Below are positions 33,382-43,349 of a stretch of 64,000 bases of DNA, one piece after another. Origin of the DNA: Blastobasis lacticolella (taxonomy: Eukaryota > Arthropoda > Insecta > Lepidoptera > Blastobasidae); assembly GCA_905147135.1 (NCBI GenBank), contig LR990040.1, positions 21,125,857 through 21,189,856 of the forward strand, written 5' to 3'. The notes beneath the pieces were generated by a model that was given only the letters and a program-made list of their open reading frames with translations, had not been told where the DNA came from and ran no database searches. How positions within the stretch are numbered: the first letter of the stretch is position 1; every line of letters starts with the position of its first letter. A program made the translations under genes and the position numbers.

Positions 33382-33640
33382 ATTGGCCGTGTGGTGTCCG
33401 GCAGAGTATAGCATATAATAGCACCAACCCCTTACACTCGTGGGTGGCGTACAAGGCGACTAATGTTTTGGAGGCAAAAGTTCTGTAGTCTCCGTAGGCT
33501 GGAAAATGGACAGCAGCGTTTTCCATTTCTATATTTACAACTCTACGATCTCCAAGCCACCTGCCAAGCGTGGAGATCATGGAAATAACCGCCCGTCTCA
33601 TGAAAGAGGCTCTAAATCTAAGCTAGCTGTGACGATGATA
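33382..33640 (+). mobile_element. Retroposon ('CCTGCAGTGGACTGTTA' family), plus strand
   Basis: Begins 'ATTGGCCGTGTGGTGTCCGG', continues 'CCAACCCCTTACACTCGTGG', 'GGCGACTAATGTTTTGGAGG', 'GGACAGCAGCGTTTTCC', 'CAAGCGTGGAGATCATGG', and ends in a decayed 'AGCTAGCTGTGACGATGAT'. About 260 bases; same family as 17361-17628. Confidence 0.7.
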
Positions 33641-33681
33641 CATAAAGCTCACGTCCTTATCCTACAGCAGAGACACACAGA

Positions 33682-34040
33682 GACTATAATTATCTATAAA
33701 ATAAATCAGGCGTTAATGTAACAGTTATACGCTCGCGCATGAGGGCCCTGGGTCCGCCTTGACCATGATAAAATATAATTTTGCAGGTCATGTAATGCCA
33801 TCTGACCACCGTGACCCTGCTACTTGGGCAATCTGACCAGATTAGATCATGGTTACATTCAGTCTCTTAAATGTGCAAGTTCCATCACGATGTTTTCCCT
33901 CACTGATAGATCATTGGTTAGTGTTCAACTAATGTACATAACAAAGAGTAATTGGTACGTGGCAGCAGTGGCATTCAAACCCAAGACCTCTCGCTTACGA
34001 GTCGGACCCCTTAACCACTAGGCCACCGACTATAATTATC
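33682..34040 (-). mobile_element. tRNA-derived SINE, full length, with 13-bp target-site duplication
   Basis: GACTATAATTATC at 33682-33694 is repeated exactly at 34028-34040. Between them is a complete minus-strand SINE whose head (33960-34030) reads 'GGTGGCCTAGTGGTTAAGG' as A box and a mutated B box ('GGGTTTGAATGCC'). About 15 bases near 33770 ('AAAATATAATTTT') replace the usual 'TCCAGGATTTGG'. The first bases GAC of the right duplication may belong to the element. Confidence 0.85.
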
Positions 34041-35270
34041 AATTGTTTGCTAATTATGTTTTCCTCTATAGTCCACGAAAAGCGTACACAAGGTTACCAC
34101 AAATAAGCTCGTGCAAGCCGCGTACGTTTTTCATTTCTACTCAAAAGGTATAAAGTCTCTCAGCATGTAACGGGAGACATGTAATAAACTCTGTTACAAT
34201 CACACTGGACGTTGCCGCTCGTAAACGAGAGCCTTAACTAAACCGACAGATGTGGCCGAAAAAATCCTCGACCAATTTATGGGTCATACTAATAAAATGT
34301 TGTTAAGGATATGTCAGCGGGGCAAAGTGGAATTTTGCTGAGCATCGAGCTATACTTTAGGGTACTAGTCTGCGTAACCACTTGGTGTACGGCAGTACCG
34401 GAGTACACAAACTCAAAAATTATTTGTTGAAATAGGATTCATTAATCTCTTATCTAACGTAAAAAAACTACGGAATACAAAGGGATTAAGTAGATGGTAA
34501 TATAGCACAAACCCGCCAGGTGAGGTAGTTTAACACCATATATTTTGTTACTTTTGAAGACAAATGTCACCTACCCGTAACACAAACAATACTTGTCTAA
34601 ATAAAGCAGCTTTACTATCTTCTATGACACAGAGCTTGTCTGCTTAGTAAACGCATTGCAATCAATACGGTTCTATGATTTGTCAATTTTATTAATTTTG
34701 ACGGACATATAGTAACATTGTTAATTTGTGTCGTGTAGTGGTTTCTTGTGGCAATATTTATTCTATTGTACTTTACGACAATGAATGATTAGGTAGGTAT
34801 ATAGTATCCTTTTGACATTGTTAGCAGCCCCGCCTAAGCGCAGGCACTCGATTATTTACTCCCATCGCTAAATTAGTCTAAAGCTAAACTAATTGATTAT
34901 TATATGAAGTTAATCAAAACGCTTTTCGTCGCGGTCAGTCCAACTTGGCATATCTAAATATAAGTTCTAATGTGACTTCGTTCAAATGGCTCTAAATAGT
35001 ACCCATTAGTATTAGTAGTATTTAAATAGTACCCGTAAAAATGTTACCCATTGATATAAATAAATGATCCACTGATAAAACCAATTATTAGATTACAAAA
35101 GGATTTTTTAACAAATTGTTAAACAACGTTTTATTAATTAAAGAGCTCCATGTTTTTAAAGAATATTTTACATCGTTTACTCCAACATATATCATCATGA
35201 TTCAATATCTCATACAAATTCATTACAAATTATTTACTTTTTAACACGCTACGTAGTTTTTAGTTTACTG
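34041..35270. other. Stretch without recognised genes
   Basis: AT-rich unique DNA; 34985-35050 has a locally repeated 'AATAGTACCC(R)T' (three times). No gene supported. Confidence 0.4.
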
Positions 35271-35274
35271 TAGG

Positions 35275-35375
35275 CCTTGACGCCTTCAAAGCTGAAGTCC
35301 GGTCTATCTAGCAACTAAGCATAGCTTATTCTGTGGGTGCTAGATAAGTTATAATATTTTCATGAAATATTGCGG
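35275..35375 (-). mobile_element. SINE fragment related to 41316-41533
   Basis: 'CAACTAAGCATAGCTTATTC' and 'TGTGGGTGCTAGATAAGTTA' correspond to 'CAAACTAAGCAAAACTTGTACTATGGGTGCTAGATAACTGA' of the better copy at 41316-41533. The tRNA-like head is absent. Confidence 0.5.
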
Positions 35376-35490
35376 CGGAAACGCCATCCAATTACGGAGT
35401 TTAAAGTGCAACATAAATAGAGCTAAATTGGAGTCATCCCAGATTTTGCCACATACTAACTAGATGGCTAACGTCCTTTGGGAGCGTGGA

Positions 35491-35516
35491 GGGGTGAGGG
35501 GAGAGGGGAGCGGGGG
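35491..35516 (+). promoter_or_regulatory. Predicted four-tract G-quadruplex
   Basis: Four G-runs (35491-35494, 35498-35501, 35505-35508, 35512-35516) each of four or five Gs, separated by three loops of exactly three bases (TGA, AGA, AGC). This meets the usual rule for a stable intramolecular quadruplex on the plus strand. The flanks (35470-35530) are purine-rich; no transcript start is visible, so a function is not implied. Confidence 0.8.
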
Positions 35517-36077
35517 CAGACTAGTTCCAAACTTCGACGTTAGCATTGTGGGCTCGGATTCACATTCAGATCAATTTGAACATGATTTCGGTTGACCAAC
35601 GCCTCTATGCGGATTGGTTCGATGCACCAGTTCGCTGCATCTTCCATACATACATTCATGCATGTTTAATTATATGGAAGTGGCACGTGAATGCTATCTT
35701 AGCTTCCGTTGCTAAGCAACGATGCTTGCGTTGTCGTATTATCATGTTATTGCTAATAAGCCCTTTAGATACGGAAGTGTCCTTAGCTAGTTGTTAGACA
35801 ATACAATCGACAATGCTGGTAAATGGCCGATTCATGTAAGCGATTTTAACGATGTATTGTAATCGTAGATTCAGTTCAGTAGTGGAACGGGCCAATAAGA
35901 TTTTTGCTCGCCTCTCTTACAAATTTTCAGGTAAAGCAGTATTAGTATTTTGTAGTGTCTACATTATATTAGATCATAAATTATACTAGGTAAATAATGT
36001 ACACGGGCTAATTCGGCTTGCGGCTTCCCAGAGCGTGATTTTTTATCGCACTATCTACCGCTGACATCTATACATTT
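35517..36077. other. Stretch without recognised genes
   Basis: A plus frame at 35546-35797 (83 codons) is Ile/His/Cys-rich and unrecognised. 'CGTTGCTAAGCAACG' at 35707-35721 is a perfect 15-base palindrome of the X-box (RFX) type, 'GTTGCTAAGCAAC'. Confidence 0.45.
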
Positions 36078-36407
36078 TATCATCTTGGTGTGACCCAGTC
36101 GTGCTCTTACGCGCGAGTGCCCGGATCCTTGACCATGATCGAGGATTTGGCTGACCAGGAACAGTAGAGCAACTACCATCTGACATCCGTGACCCTTTTA
36201 ACGGTGAAGCTCACCAGTATTGGATCATGATTACACATCCAGTCGCCTGAATGTGCAGGTTTCTTCACGATATTTTCGCTCGCATATTAAAGTTCAACAA
36301 AGGTATTCACATAGCCCAGAAAAAGTCACTGGCACGTGGCAGTACTGGGGATTGAACTCAGTAAGTACCTCTCGCCTACGACCCCGACGATTAGGCCACC
36401 GACGCTC
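36078..36407 (-). mobile_element. tRNA-derived SINE, near full length
   Basis: From 'ATCATCTTGGTGTGACCCAG' to 'TTAGGCCACCGACGCTC', minus strand. The B-box region is decayed ('GGGGATTGAACTC'). No clean target-site duplication seen. The frames on both strands at 36220-36537 are shadows of the SINE. Confidence 0.8.
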
Positions 36408-36902
36408 CACCCACCATAACCAACCACGCCGAGATCTATATATAGTTGTTATTCTAAACACGATTTTCCTGTTCTCTATCAAACCCACAAAGCTCGTTGT
36501 TATTTCTGACCTTTCCTTATTTCGCTATAACAAATAAATATTTACTTAGCAGTCTCGTTACCGACGTTAGTTCACGGAGAATTTTATTCTCCACAACATC
36601 GTGAAATTTAAAATAAAAAGTAAATTTTCCTCAGTAAGAAATGTGAAATAAAACTTAGATGGAAAATATAAGAGGAGACGGCTGCTAGAGAATTCTTGAA
36701 GGATATGATCGAGTGCTATAGAAATTGTATTGGGATTTCCTAATTGGATATTTTTTATATAATTCTTATTTCAATTTGCATTATGAAGGAAGCATAATTA
36801 AATAGGTATCTGTACTTCTGGAAATAATATGCGACTTGAGAAGGAGTTGAGAATGATATCAAATACCAAAATTCAAAGCGCCTGGTGCAAATTACTAATG
36901 AC

Positions 36903-36933
36903 CAGAAGGCTGGGCAACGTGGCCAGCCTTCTG
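36903..36933. repeat. Perfect 11-bp inverted repeat
   Basis: CAGAAGGCTGG and CCAGCCTTCTG around a nine-base loop; GC-rich hairpin in AT-rich surroundings. Confidence 0.8.
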
Positions 36934-37324
36934 AGCGCCATTCTGAACACGAGGCAATTGGGACAATTTTTTTATCTCAAGGTAAGTTAGAATAAAGGTG
37001 GATTGCTCCAATATGGAAACTCAACACTACTCACATTACGAGTATATGAATATAACGTTCGCAAGCGTCCGCATATTGATGGCGATGACCGTCCGTACAT
37101 CCTTCCTTCGAATTATTCCTACTTCCGCAATATAACTCCTTGGTCTCCTAGTCACAACACCCAGCCAGGTGAGTTTTTCACCTTTACATGCCTCTACCTT
37201 CCGATTCCTAAAAAAAAATTATTTTGTTAGGGTAAAGTTATTTTTATAATGTTGTGGAATAAAGAAACAATTAAATTATTGTTTTGTATATAATAAGCCT
37301 ATATGTGATGAGAAAACTTGTAGA

Positions 37325-37420
37325 AAGTTACCACTCTGCAAAATTTCATCAAATTCCGGTTAGTAATTTTTGCGTGCAAGAGGAGCGAATATCGGGTAAG
37401 AAGGGTAAGATAGAATATTA
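37325..37420. repeat. Dispersed repeat, second copy of 12936-13031
   Basis: 'ACTCTGCAAAATTTCATCAA', 'ATTCCGGTTAGTAATTTTTG', 'GCAAGAGGAGCGAATATC'. See 12936-13031. Confidence 0.6.
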
Positions 37421-38212
37421 CTAGGGTTGTAGGATATGATACAAAAAAATAAATACATTTTTAAAAGAATACTTGCGAGAATGTAGGTATACTAACTTAA
37501 TCTATTTGATATTGCATCGGAGGATGTGCCATGCGCAGTTTCAAACTTACATCGCAACTTTAGTTTGATTGCGACTGCTCTCGTGTTGACACGGAGGAGT
37601 TTTATCTATTACTTTTGAGTGATCTGATATATCGGTTCCAGATGTACTTTATTACATGGATTATTTGATATGGTGATGAAACAGTGCTTTAAGCTATTAA
37701 AATTACGATATTTTAGTACTGTATACCATGTGAGCCCCTAACCACTGGTCATACAGGTTTGGCGCCATAGTAAACATTTTTAGAAACTGAAAATCTTAAT
37801 ATGTTGTCTGACCGGCATTTTCAGCTTTTTGGCTCAAAAATATATGAAACGTAAATGTTTTCTTATTTATCCTGTATGTTTTATGAACTTTGTGCACAAT
37901 TGACTGAAAAACGTATTAACTACACAACTGTCACTACCAAAACACAATAATACTCAGAAAACCGTACCAATATTCAGATCGCAAACGAATATCCCCCGAA
38001 GAGTTCACACAGCTTTTTAAAAGATGTGTGCAGTTTAGGAGCAACGTTCTGTTCGCGCAAAACTTTACCCTACAGCTGATTGTGAAGCGTCTTCCGTAGT
38101 ACTGTTAGATCCTTTATTCTATCCTTATCTCTGGCGGGCTTACGTCTCTCAGAGCTTACTTCTGTAACTTCCAAAGGATTATCTGAGTAGATCCAGTGTT
38201 TTTACATGGACT
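37421..38212. other. Stretch without recognised genes
   Basis: Unique AT-rich DNA. 37600-38160 shows nothing beyond short chance frames. Confidence 0.4.
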
Positions 38213-38271
38213 AATTACCTACAACTCTAAGGGGTAAATTGGAAATGGATGAATGGTTTGTTGGAAAACAG

Positions 38272-38770
38272 TAAATCATCATCATCTTGGGTTTTTTGGG
38301 TTGCGCTCTTGAGCATGAGAATCATGATCATGATCCAGCATTTAGAAGATCAGATATTTACAGGGGAGCGAGTGCCATCTGACCTCCCTGAGTGACCCTG
38401 AGGGGGCCTGCCAGGTAAACCTGACCAAATTGAATCATATTTACACATTCAGTCGTTTGAATGTGCAGGTTTCATCACCATATTTTCCCTCACCGTAAGA
38501 GCATCGGTTAACAACGAATGTACATAATTCAGAAAAACCGATGTGGCAGTGGAATTCGGACCCGGTACCTCTCGCTTACGAATCGGGAACCAAGTTCAAG
38601 TTCAAGTTTATTTATTGGTAACCATTGTTACATGTCAAAATTGATTGATACACAATTGATTACACTATTGTCATACATATAAAATACACAATTGATATAA
38701 AAACATGTCAGAATTTACACAAAAATTCATAATTAATGTCAACCTTGACACTTCGGCCACCGACGCATCC
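38272..38770 (-). mobile_element. tRNA-derived SINE interrupted by a LINE tail
   Basis: The SINE runs from 'ATCATCATCATCTTGGG' at 38277 to 'TCGGCCACCGACGCATCC' at 38770. Its tRNA-like head is split at 38588-38591 by the insertion listed next. Rejoined, the head reads as '...TCTCGCTTACGAATCGGG' then 'AACCTTGACACTTCGGCC', parallel to intact copies. It also has an unusual 'CCCTGAGTGACCCTGAGGGGG' small duplication near 38383-38408. Confidence 0.8.
38588..38744 (-). mobile_element. LINE 3' end with CTTGAA-repeat tail, inserted in SINE head
   Basis: The insert is 38592-38740, flanked by AACC at 38588-38591 and 38741-38744. On the minus strand it ends in 'AATAAATAAACTTGAACTTG' plus further CTTGAA units, the 3' terminus of a Jockey/Daphne-like LINE. 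Only 149 bases were inserted, so it is strongly 5'-truncated, and it is younger than the SINE it interrupts. Confidence 0.75.
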
Positions 38771-38771
38771 A

Positions 38772-38816
38772 TCGGTCTACCTTGTGGGAGGGTAGGCCTC
38801 CCACAAGGTAGACCGA
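38772..38816. repeat. 20-bp perfect inverted repeat
   Basis: 38772-38791 and 38797-38816 are exact reverse complements around a five-base spacer (core arms CGGTCTACCTTGTGGGAG / CTCCCACAAGGTAGACCG). The right arm is the normal LINE coding sequence; the left arm is the extra inverted copy. Confidence 0.9.
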
Positions 38817-38935
38817 CGACCTGATAAGGATCGCAGGTACCAGCTAAATGCGGAAAGTACAGGACCGGCCTTTGTGGAGATATCTGGGGGAGGCCTATGC
38901 CCAGCAGTGGGCGACTTCTGGCTGATATGATGAAT
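38797..38935 (+). pseudogene. LINE ORF2 extreme C-terminus and tail
   Basis: In one frame 38799-38925 reads 'PTR*TDDLIRIAGTS*MRKV' then 'QDRPLWRYLGEAYAQQWATS' and G-stop. This is the conserved ending of a large group of insect LINEs ('RRW-DD-----G--W--A-DR--W--L-EAY-QQW---G'). Two Trp-type positions are stop codons, so it is dead. The 3' tail 'GCTGATATGATG' follows directly. Confidence 0.8.
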
Positions 38936-39011
38936 TACCTACAATATATATAATAAATATAATAATACAGACAATTGGAAAAGGACGAATGGTTTGTTGG
39001 AAAACAGATAA

Positions 39012-39680
39012 TATCTTATCAAATAATATCACTTGGTTGGGCTTGTTTGTGGCAGCACGGACGGACAGTTCCCACGCTATTTTGGGGAAAAGGGTTGCGT
39101 GAATTCTGCAGCGTAGAGTCATTTGATGCACCTCTGGGTCAAAATTCATGTTGCATCTGGGGTTTGACTTGTACCTTTTATTAATGTATTTAATGGTTAC
39201 TTCAAGTATTATCATTGATCATTATAATTTTTAAATGTTAATGTTGAATTAATAATTGATTTCGCTATGTTTGCTCTATACTAACGGTAGTTTATAAACG
39301 ACTTTACTAACATTTGTTTGGATTGTTTTTGCTATAAGAATAAATTATACAATGATAATATAAAAAAATTGCTGACACCTTCTTGCACTGCTGTAGAGGA
39401 ACGTGATAAAACCTACTAACCATGATCATTTACTAAAGAGTTATGCTCCAAAAATCATCCAGTATGCTGATTATTTACTTTTAAAAGCGAAATTGAAGTA
39501 AATTGAACTGCAAACCAATTCCTAGAATAACGTTAAACAAACGAATTTGTTTGTTTCATCTTTACAAAATTCAAAATCGCAAAACAAAGACCACCACATA
39601 ATTTTCTCCGGTCAAAATACAAAGGCTTTGTTTGGTCGTACACAAAATATCGTGTTTCAGCAACTAAATTCATACCAGAG
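39012..39680. other. Stretch without recognised genes
   Basis: A plus frame at 38975-39184 and a minus frame at 38895-39215 overlap each other; neither carries a recognised domain. AT-rich otherwise. Confidence 0.4.
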
Positions 39681-39689
39681 GTACAACGG

Positions 39690-40330
39690 AGATGTCTCTT
39701 TAGTTTTTTAGAGGGCAGATGTATTATTTATGTGATACGCCGCGTTTGCGGGCGTTGTAGACAAGGAAATATGAGACTGTTACGTGTATATCATATAATT
39801 TCTCATAAAGACAAAGTCACACGCTTCGTGACTGGGACGCCAGCGATTTGTTCAGGGATAGATTCGGATATATTAGAGTTGTTGTTCACCGGGAAAGGTA
39901 CGGTGTAAAGTGTCGTGTAGCTTAGTAGATATAGTCTGTTTTTGCTCAATTCTTCCATACTGCGCAACAAGTTTTTGTCCAATGGTTAGAGGAATTGACG
40001 AAGAGAATAATTTATAGGAAACTGCCCGAAATGTATAGCTAGTAGTAAAGCGTAAATCTCAAAAGTTTTTTTGCTTTTGCCACTGACAGATATCTATCCG
40101 TTACTGTGTTGTCGTCTGCGTACCTAAAGGTCCCGGGTACAAGAAGATCGTTAATATGCAGCAAGAAAAGAGTCGCGGACAGAAACGACTCCTGAGGAAC
40201 TCCCGCGTCGATAGCCTGGAAATTAGACGAGTAACCACGGATTAGACGAGTAACCACGGAGTATCCACGGATTGAACGTCCATTCAGAAAATCCGATATT
40301 CAGGTGCAAAAGCCAACAGGAATACCAACA
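39690..40330 (-). pseudogene. Non-LTR reverse transcriptase fragment, decayed
   Basis: On the minus strand: 'ISDFLNGRSIRG' (before palm B), 'IDAGVPQESFLSATLFLLHI' (palm B, the normal Gly after Gln is Glu), 'NDLLVPGTFRYADDNTV' (palm C with YADD, 40096-40146 region), then frame breaks and stops. The pattern is that of R1/Jockey-type LINEs. A 19-base tandem duplication (ATTAGACGAGTAACCACGG at 40222-40240 and 40241-40259) disturbs the sequence before palm B. Similarity below about 39900 is weak and the left limit is uncertain. Confidence 0.8.
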
Positions 40331-40385
40331 GGTTGAAAGACAAATAATACCTATTCAGATTGTCGCTATTTAACTCTTTTTTTAA

Positions 40386-40794
40386 TGTCATGTCCGTGAT
40401 CCCGCAAAATGCGAGAATCCCGAGATAATTGATAACCGCTACCGAAACTGGCTGCAACCATATTACTATGCGAACACTGCGAACGCGTCACATCTCGATG
40501 CACGCTATGACGTTTATTACCACGATATATGGCAACGGGATACGCCTTGGGATCTGGCGCAGGTTAATATGCGAGCAGGATTAATATCGTCGCTCTAAAT
40601 TACGTCGTACAGAAGGCGAGCCAAAGCCATATGAGTATTATCAGATCGCGACGGCCTCTAGAAACAGGCACATGCAAAATGTGAATTTAACAGGAGAGCT
40701 GGAGAAATACATTCAACCGTCAACTATACATAGGTTTAAGGAAGTTATTTTTAGTCCTCACAGTCACGCATTTTCGGTTCTGCATTTTTGTTAG
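40386..40794 (+). pseudogene. Orphan coding-like sequence with one frameshift (possible host exon or pseudogene)
   Basis: Positions 40386-40598 are open in one frame and 40585-40794 in the next; crossing between 40580 and 40590 gives about 135 residues. The first part contains 'RDPAKCENPEIIDN', 'RYRNWLQPYYYANTANASHL', 'ARYDVYYHDIWQRDTPWDL'; the second 'RTEGEPKPYEYYQIATASRN' and 'NVNLTGELEKYIQPST'. Composition is soluble-protein-like, Trp- and Tyr-rich, and the DNA is near 50 % GC in a roughly 35-40 % GC neighbourhood, as expected of former coding DNA. There is no ATG at the left, where a T-rich tract precedes. By eye 'YRNWLQP...YYHD' recalls the WYR domain of the insect flight-muscle protein flightin ('YRHWVRP...YYDD'), but this is weak and from memory. 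A very short intron (CAG/GTTAAT to TACAG, 49 bases) is an alternative to the frameshift. Confidence 0.45.
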
Positions 40795-40837
40795 CTGCAA
40801 TCTAAACACATGAATCGTAGATGATATTGGCGACAGT

Positions 40838-40885
40838 TATCGCTTACCATCAGATGGGGCTATTAGCTCGTTTGTCACTGCGTAG
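40838..40885 (-). mobile_element. Retroposon fragment ('CACCTGATGG' family), minus strand
   Basis: 'TCGCTTACCATCAGATGGGG' then 'TTAGCTCGTTTGTCACTG' is the reverse of the common 'GCAAACGAGC...CACCTGATGGTAAGC' retroposon word. Confidence 0.5.
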
Positions 40886-41315
40886 CATAAAAAATTAATT
40901 AGAGTAAGAAATAAATTTAGCTAAATCTTTATCCTTTATTGTACACAAAAATAATAAATACTATTTAACAGAAGGTAACTTAAGTACAAAGGCGAGCTTA
41001 ACTCAACAGTTGAGTTTTCTACCAGCAAACCTTGGAGTCAAAGAAGCTGTAAGTCAGCATTTAGGCATAGGAAGTGCACACAAGTAAACTAAAAAAATAT
41101 ACTATAAGCAAATACTATAATTAATAATGAATACAAAAAATATATACGTACTATAACTGTATATTAGTGGGAGAGATAATTATCTTTTAATATCCTTTTA
41201 AATGTAATCATTAAATTCATAAACATTAATATCTAAAAAATAAATATATAATTCCAAATTAATAAATCAAATAATAAATAAATAATAATAAATATTCCTG
41301 GACAAATTCACACAC
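40886..41315. other. AT-rich stretch, nothing recognised
   Basis: Extremely A+T rich, particularly 41080-41300 with AATAAATA words. The AT-rich right end may be the tail of the adjacent SINE. Confidence 0.45.
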
Positions 41316-41533
41316 CGCCATCTAGCCCCAAACTAAGCAAAACTTGTACTATGGGTGCTAGATAACTGATATACTACTTAAATACTTTTTAAATACATAC
41401 TTATGTTACATAGAACACCCAGACCCGTAACAGAAATTAAAATTCATCATTTCAATTTCTGCCCGGCCAAGAATCGAACCCGGGATCTCTTGCATGGCAG
41501 ACCATTGTTGACCATTAAACCACTCAGGTCATC
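41316..41533 (-). mobile_element. tRNA-derived SINE, second family
   Basis: A different SINE from the main family. The head at 41461-41533 reads on the minus strand 'GATGACCTGAGTGGTTTAAT' (A-box region), 'CATGCAAGAGATCCCGGGTT' and 'CGATTCTTGGCCGGGCAG', with a good B box GGTTCGATTC. The body has 'GGGTCTGGGTGTTCTATGTA' and the far end 'TAGCACCCATAGTACAAG...GGGGCTAGATGGCG'. Partial relatives at 35275-35375 and 55148-55260. Confidence 0.8.
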
Positions 41534-41968
41534 AAAATAAATAAATAAATTGAATCTTTCACAACAATGAATTAAAACAAAACGAATGGGTATGCTATAC
41601 ACTTATGCTAATTTTATATGTCAAAATAAGAACCCATGTTAAAGTAGCAACCCAAAGTAAATATTACATTGGCAACATTTCCATATGTCACAACCACTTC
41701 CGATGTCATATTGCTTGGAGTTAGATTGAATTTTGATTGACAGCTAACGGCCATTTCGACTCCTCACAAACGACAAGTGAAATATGGTTTGGCGAGCGTT
41801 CAAGCTCAAATCCAATTTTCCTCTAACAATCGCGATGCAAGTGAGTCTACTTATTATTTTACATTCGTAAATCAATATTGTGTGATCAAATGTCACTTTA
41901 TTACGTGTACGACAACGTTTTATATGAAAATATCCTCCCTAAACTGCCCGTTGTATTAAATGCAGGTA

Positions 41969-42008
41969 GCACTGACGCTGAATATAGGTATATATTCAGC
42001 GTCGGTGC
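41969..42008. repeat. 18-bp near-perfect inverted repeat
   Basis: GCACTGACGCTGAATATA and TATATTCAGCGTCGGTGC (17 of 18 pairs) with a four-base loop. Confidence 0.85.
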
Positions 42009-42324
42009 TTAAATGACTCATAGAATTCGTCATAACTGTAAATACAGCTTTGAATCAACCATTAATTTGTATTTGAACATGTGTAATGGCAATAGTGTAA
42101 TATTACTGTCGAGGCTGTTTTATATTTTAATTTCTATTTCTGCTGTAGAGTGTGGTTGAACGAGTAGGTATCGAGTAGACAGCTAATCTATCTGGAAACC
42201 TTGTGTTGAAAGCAGTAGTTTCTGAGACTTTGGTAAATAGTTAAAGGGGACCTTTAACAAACACATATATCTCGTAAATGTGCATGTTTGGGACAATCAA
42301 CCTATTATGATGTCTACAAGATGT

Positions 42325-43015
42325 TCATGAGTCATCATCACAAATGGTTCTAATGCACTGTTTTAGGCAAAGCATTACTTGATTTACGTTAGATGAGTTG
42401 CCCCAAATTATGATGGCATATCTCATATTGGAGCATACGTAACTGTGATAATCCTGCAAAGCGATTTTATTACTGCAAACTTTTGAGAGCCGCTAAAGTA
42501 CATACGCAAAGAAGTTTATTTAATGGCACAATTTGGAAATATGCGTAACCCATTTACACCTACCCTCAAGCCAGATGCCTAGAAATGCAGCTTGACTAGA
42601 CTCCACAATTATTTTATTATTCGCTAATACAGTTAAAGATTTTTTCGGGCCATTTCTATTTATAAATTGTACATAGGTTGTCTTATTTAAATTTACTGTA
42701 AGATTATTGTCATCAATCCATTGTATTATGTCATGTACTGTTCATTATAATTGTTAACGTCTTCACACTGTATTACCACCGAGATATCGTCAGCCAATAG
42801 GGTGCAGTCATAGTCGGTTACATTTGGAATATCATTAATATCGATCAAGAATAATACTGGCCCTAAATTACTACTCTGGTATATTTGAAACTTTAATGCA
42901 CAAATGGGCCATATCGGCTTAGCCATAAATGAAAGTCGCTCTCGTCGCTTTTGTGAATATGCACACAAAATTGCCTTTGTAACTAAAAGGTTATTACTAA
43001 ATTGTGTCATACGGC
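42325..43015 (-). pseudogene. LINE ORF2 reverse transcriptase part, inverted half of a split element
   Basis: The minus strand has 'SSNLGPVLFLIDINDIP' (palm B region, the usual 'G(V/I)PQGS' damaged), 'CTLLADDISVVI' (palm C with ADD), then after a stop 'WIDDNNLTVNLNKTTYVQF' and 'AAFLGIWLEGRCKWVTHI' (thumb motif), and finally 'KQCIRTICDDDS' and SCR near 42330. This is the CR1/Jockey/Daphne-like pattern. It stops exactly where the plus-strand fragment at 43907 begins in protein coordinates. Confidence 0.8.
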
Positions 43016-43033
43016 ATGAAGCGAGCTAGTATA

Positions 43034-43349
43034 AGTCAAAGCTGTGATAAATACAATAATATCATCTTGGCGTTAATGTCTCGGTTGTGCTCTCGCACGC
43101 CAGGGGCCGGGGTCCGCCTTGACTATGATCCAGGATTTGGAAGATCATGTAATTACAATGGAGCGACTGCCATCTGACCTCTGTGACCCTGTTGAGGGGA
43201 ATCTGACCAGATTGGATAGGTTAGTGTTCAACTAATGTACGTAAATCAGAAAAGAGTCATTGATACATGGCCGCAGTGGAATTCAAGCTCACTTACGAGT
43301 CAGATATCTTAACTGCACGGTCACCGACGCTCCTATTAGTCAAAGCTGT
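43034..43349 (-). mobile_element. tRNA-derived SINE with 12-bp target-site duplication and internal deletion
   Basis: AGTCAAAGCTGT at 43034-43045 is repeated at 43338-43349. The element is on the minus strand, head at 43270-43337. About 80 bases of the body are missing between 'GACCAGATTGGA' and 'TAGGTTAGTGTTC' (near 43218-43222). It sits between the two halves of the LINE described here. Confidence 0.85.

Larger units (their letters stand above)
38213..39011. repeat. Imperfect direct repeats flanking a nested transposon block
   Basis: 'AATTACCTACAA', then 'AATTGGAAATGGATGAATGG', then 'TTTGTTGGAAAACAG' at 38213-38271 recurs at 38932-39007 ('AATTGGAAAAGGACGAATGG'). The second copy has an AT-rich insertion of about 15 bases. 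Everything between is transposon-derived (SINE, LINE tail inside the SINE, LINE C-terminus). Confidence 0.75.

Noticed and set aside
40562..40612. 49-base intron (GTTAAT...TACAG) explaining the reading-frame change
   Set aside because: Below the usual minimum intron size, and splicing leads into a frame that looks less protein-like than the frameshift reading; kept only as an alternative.
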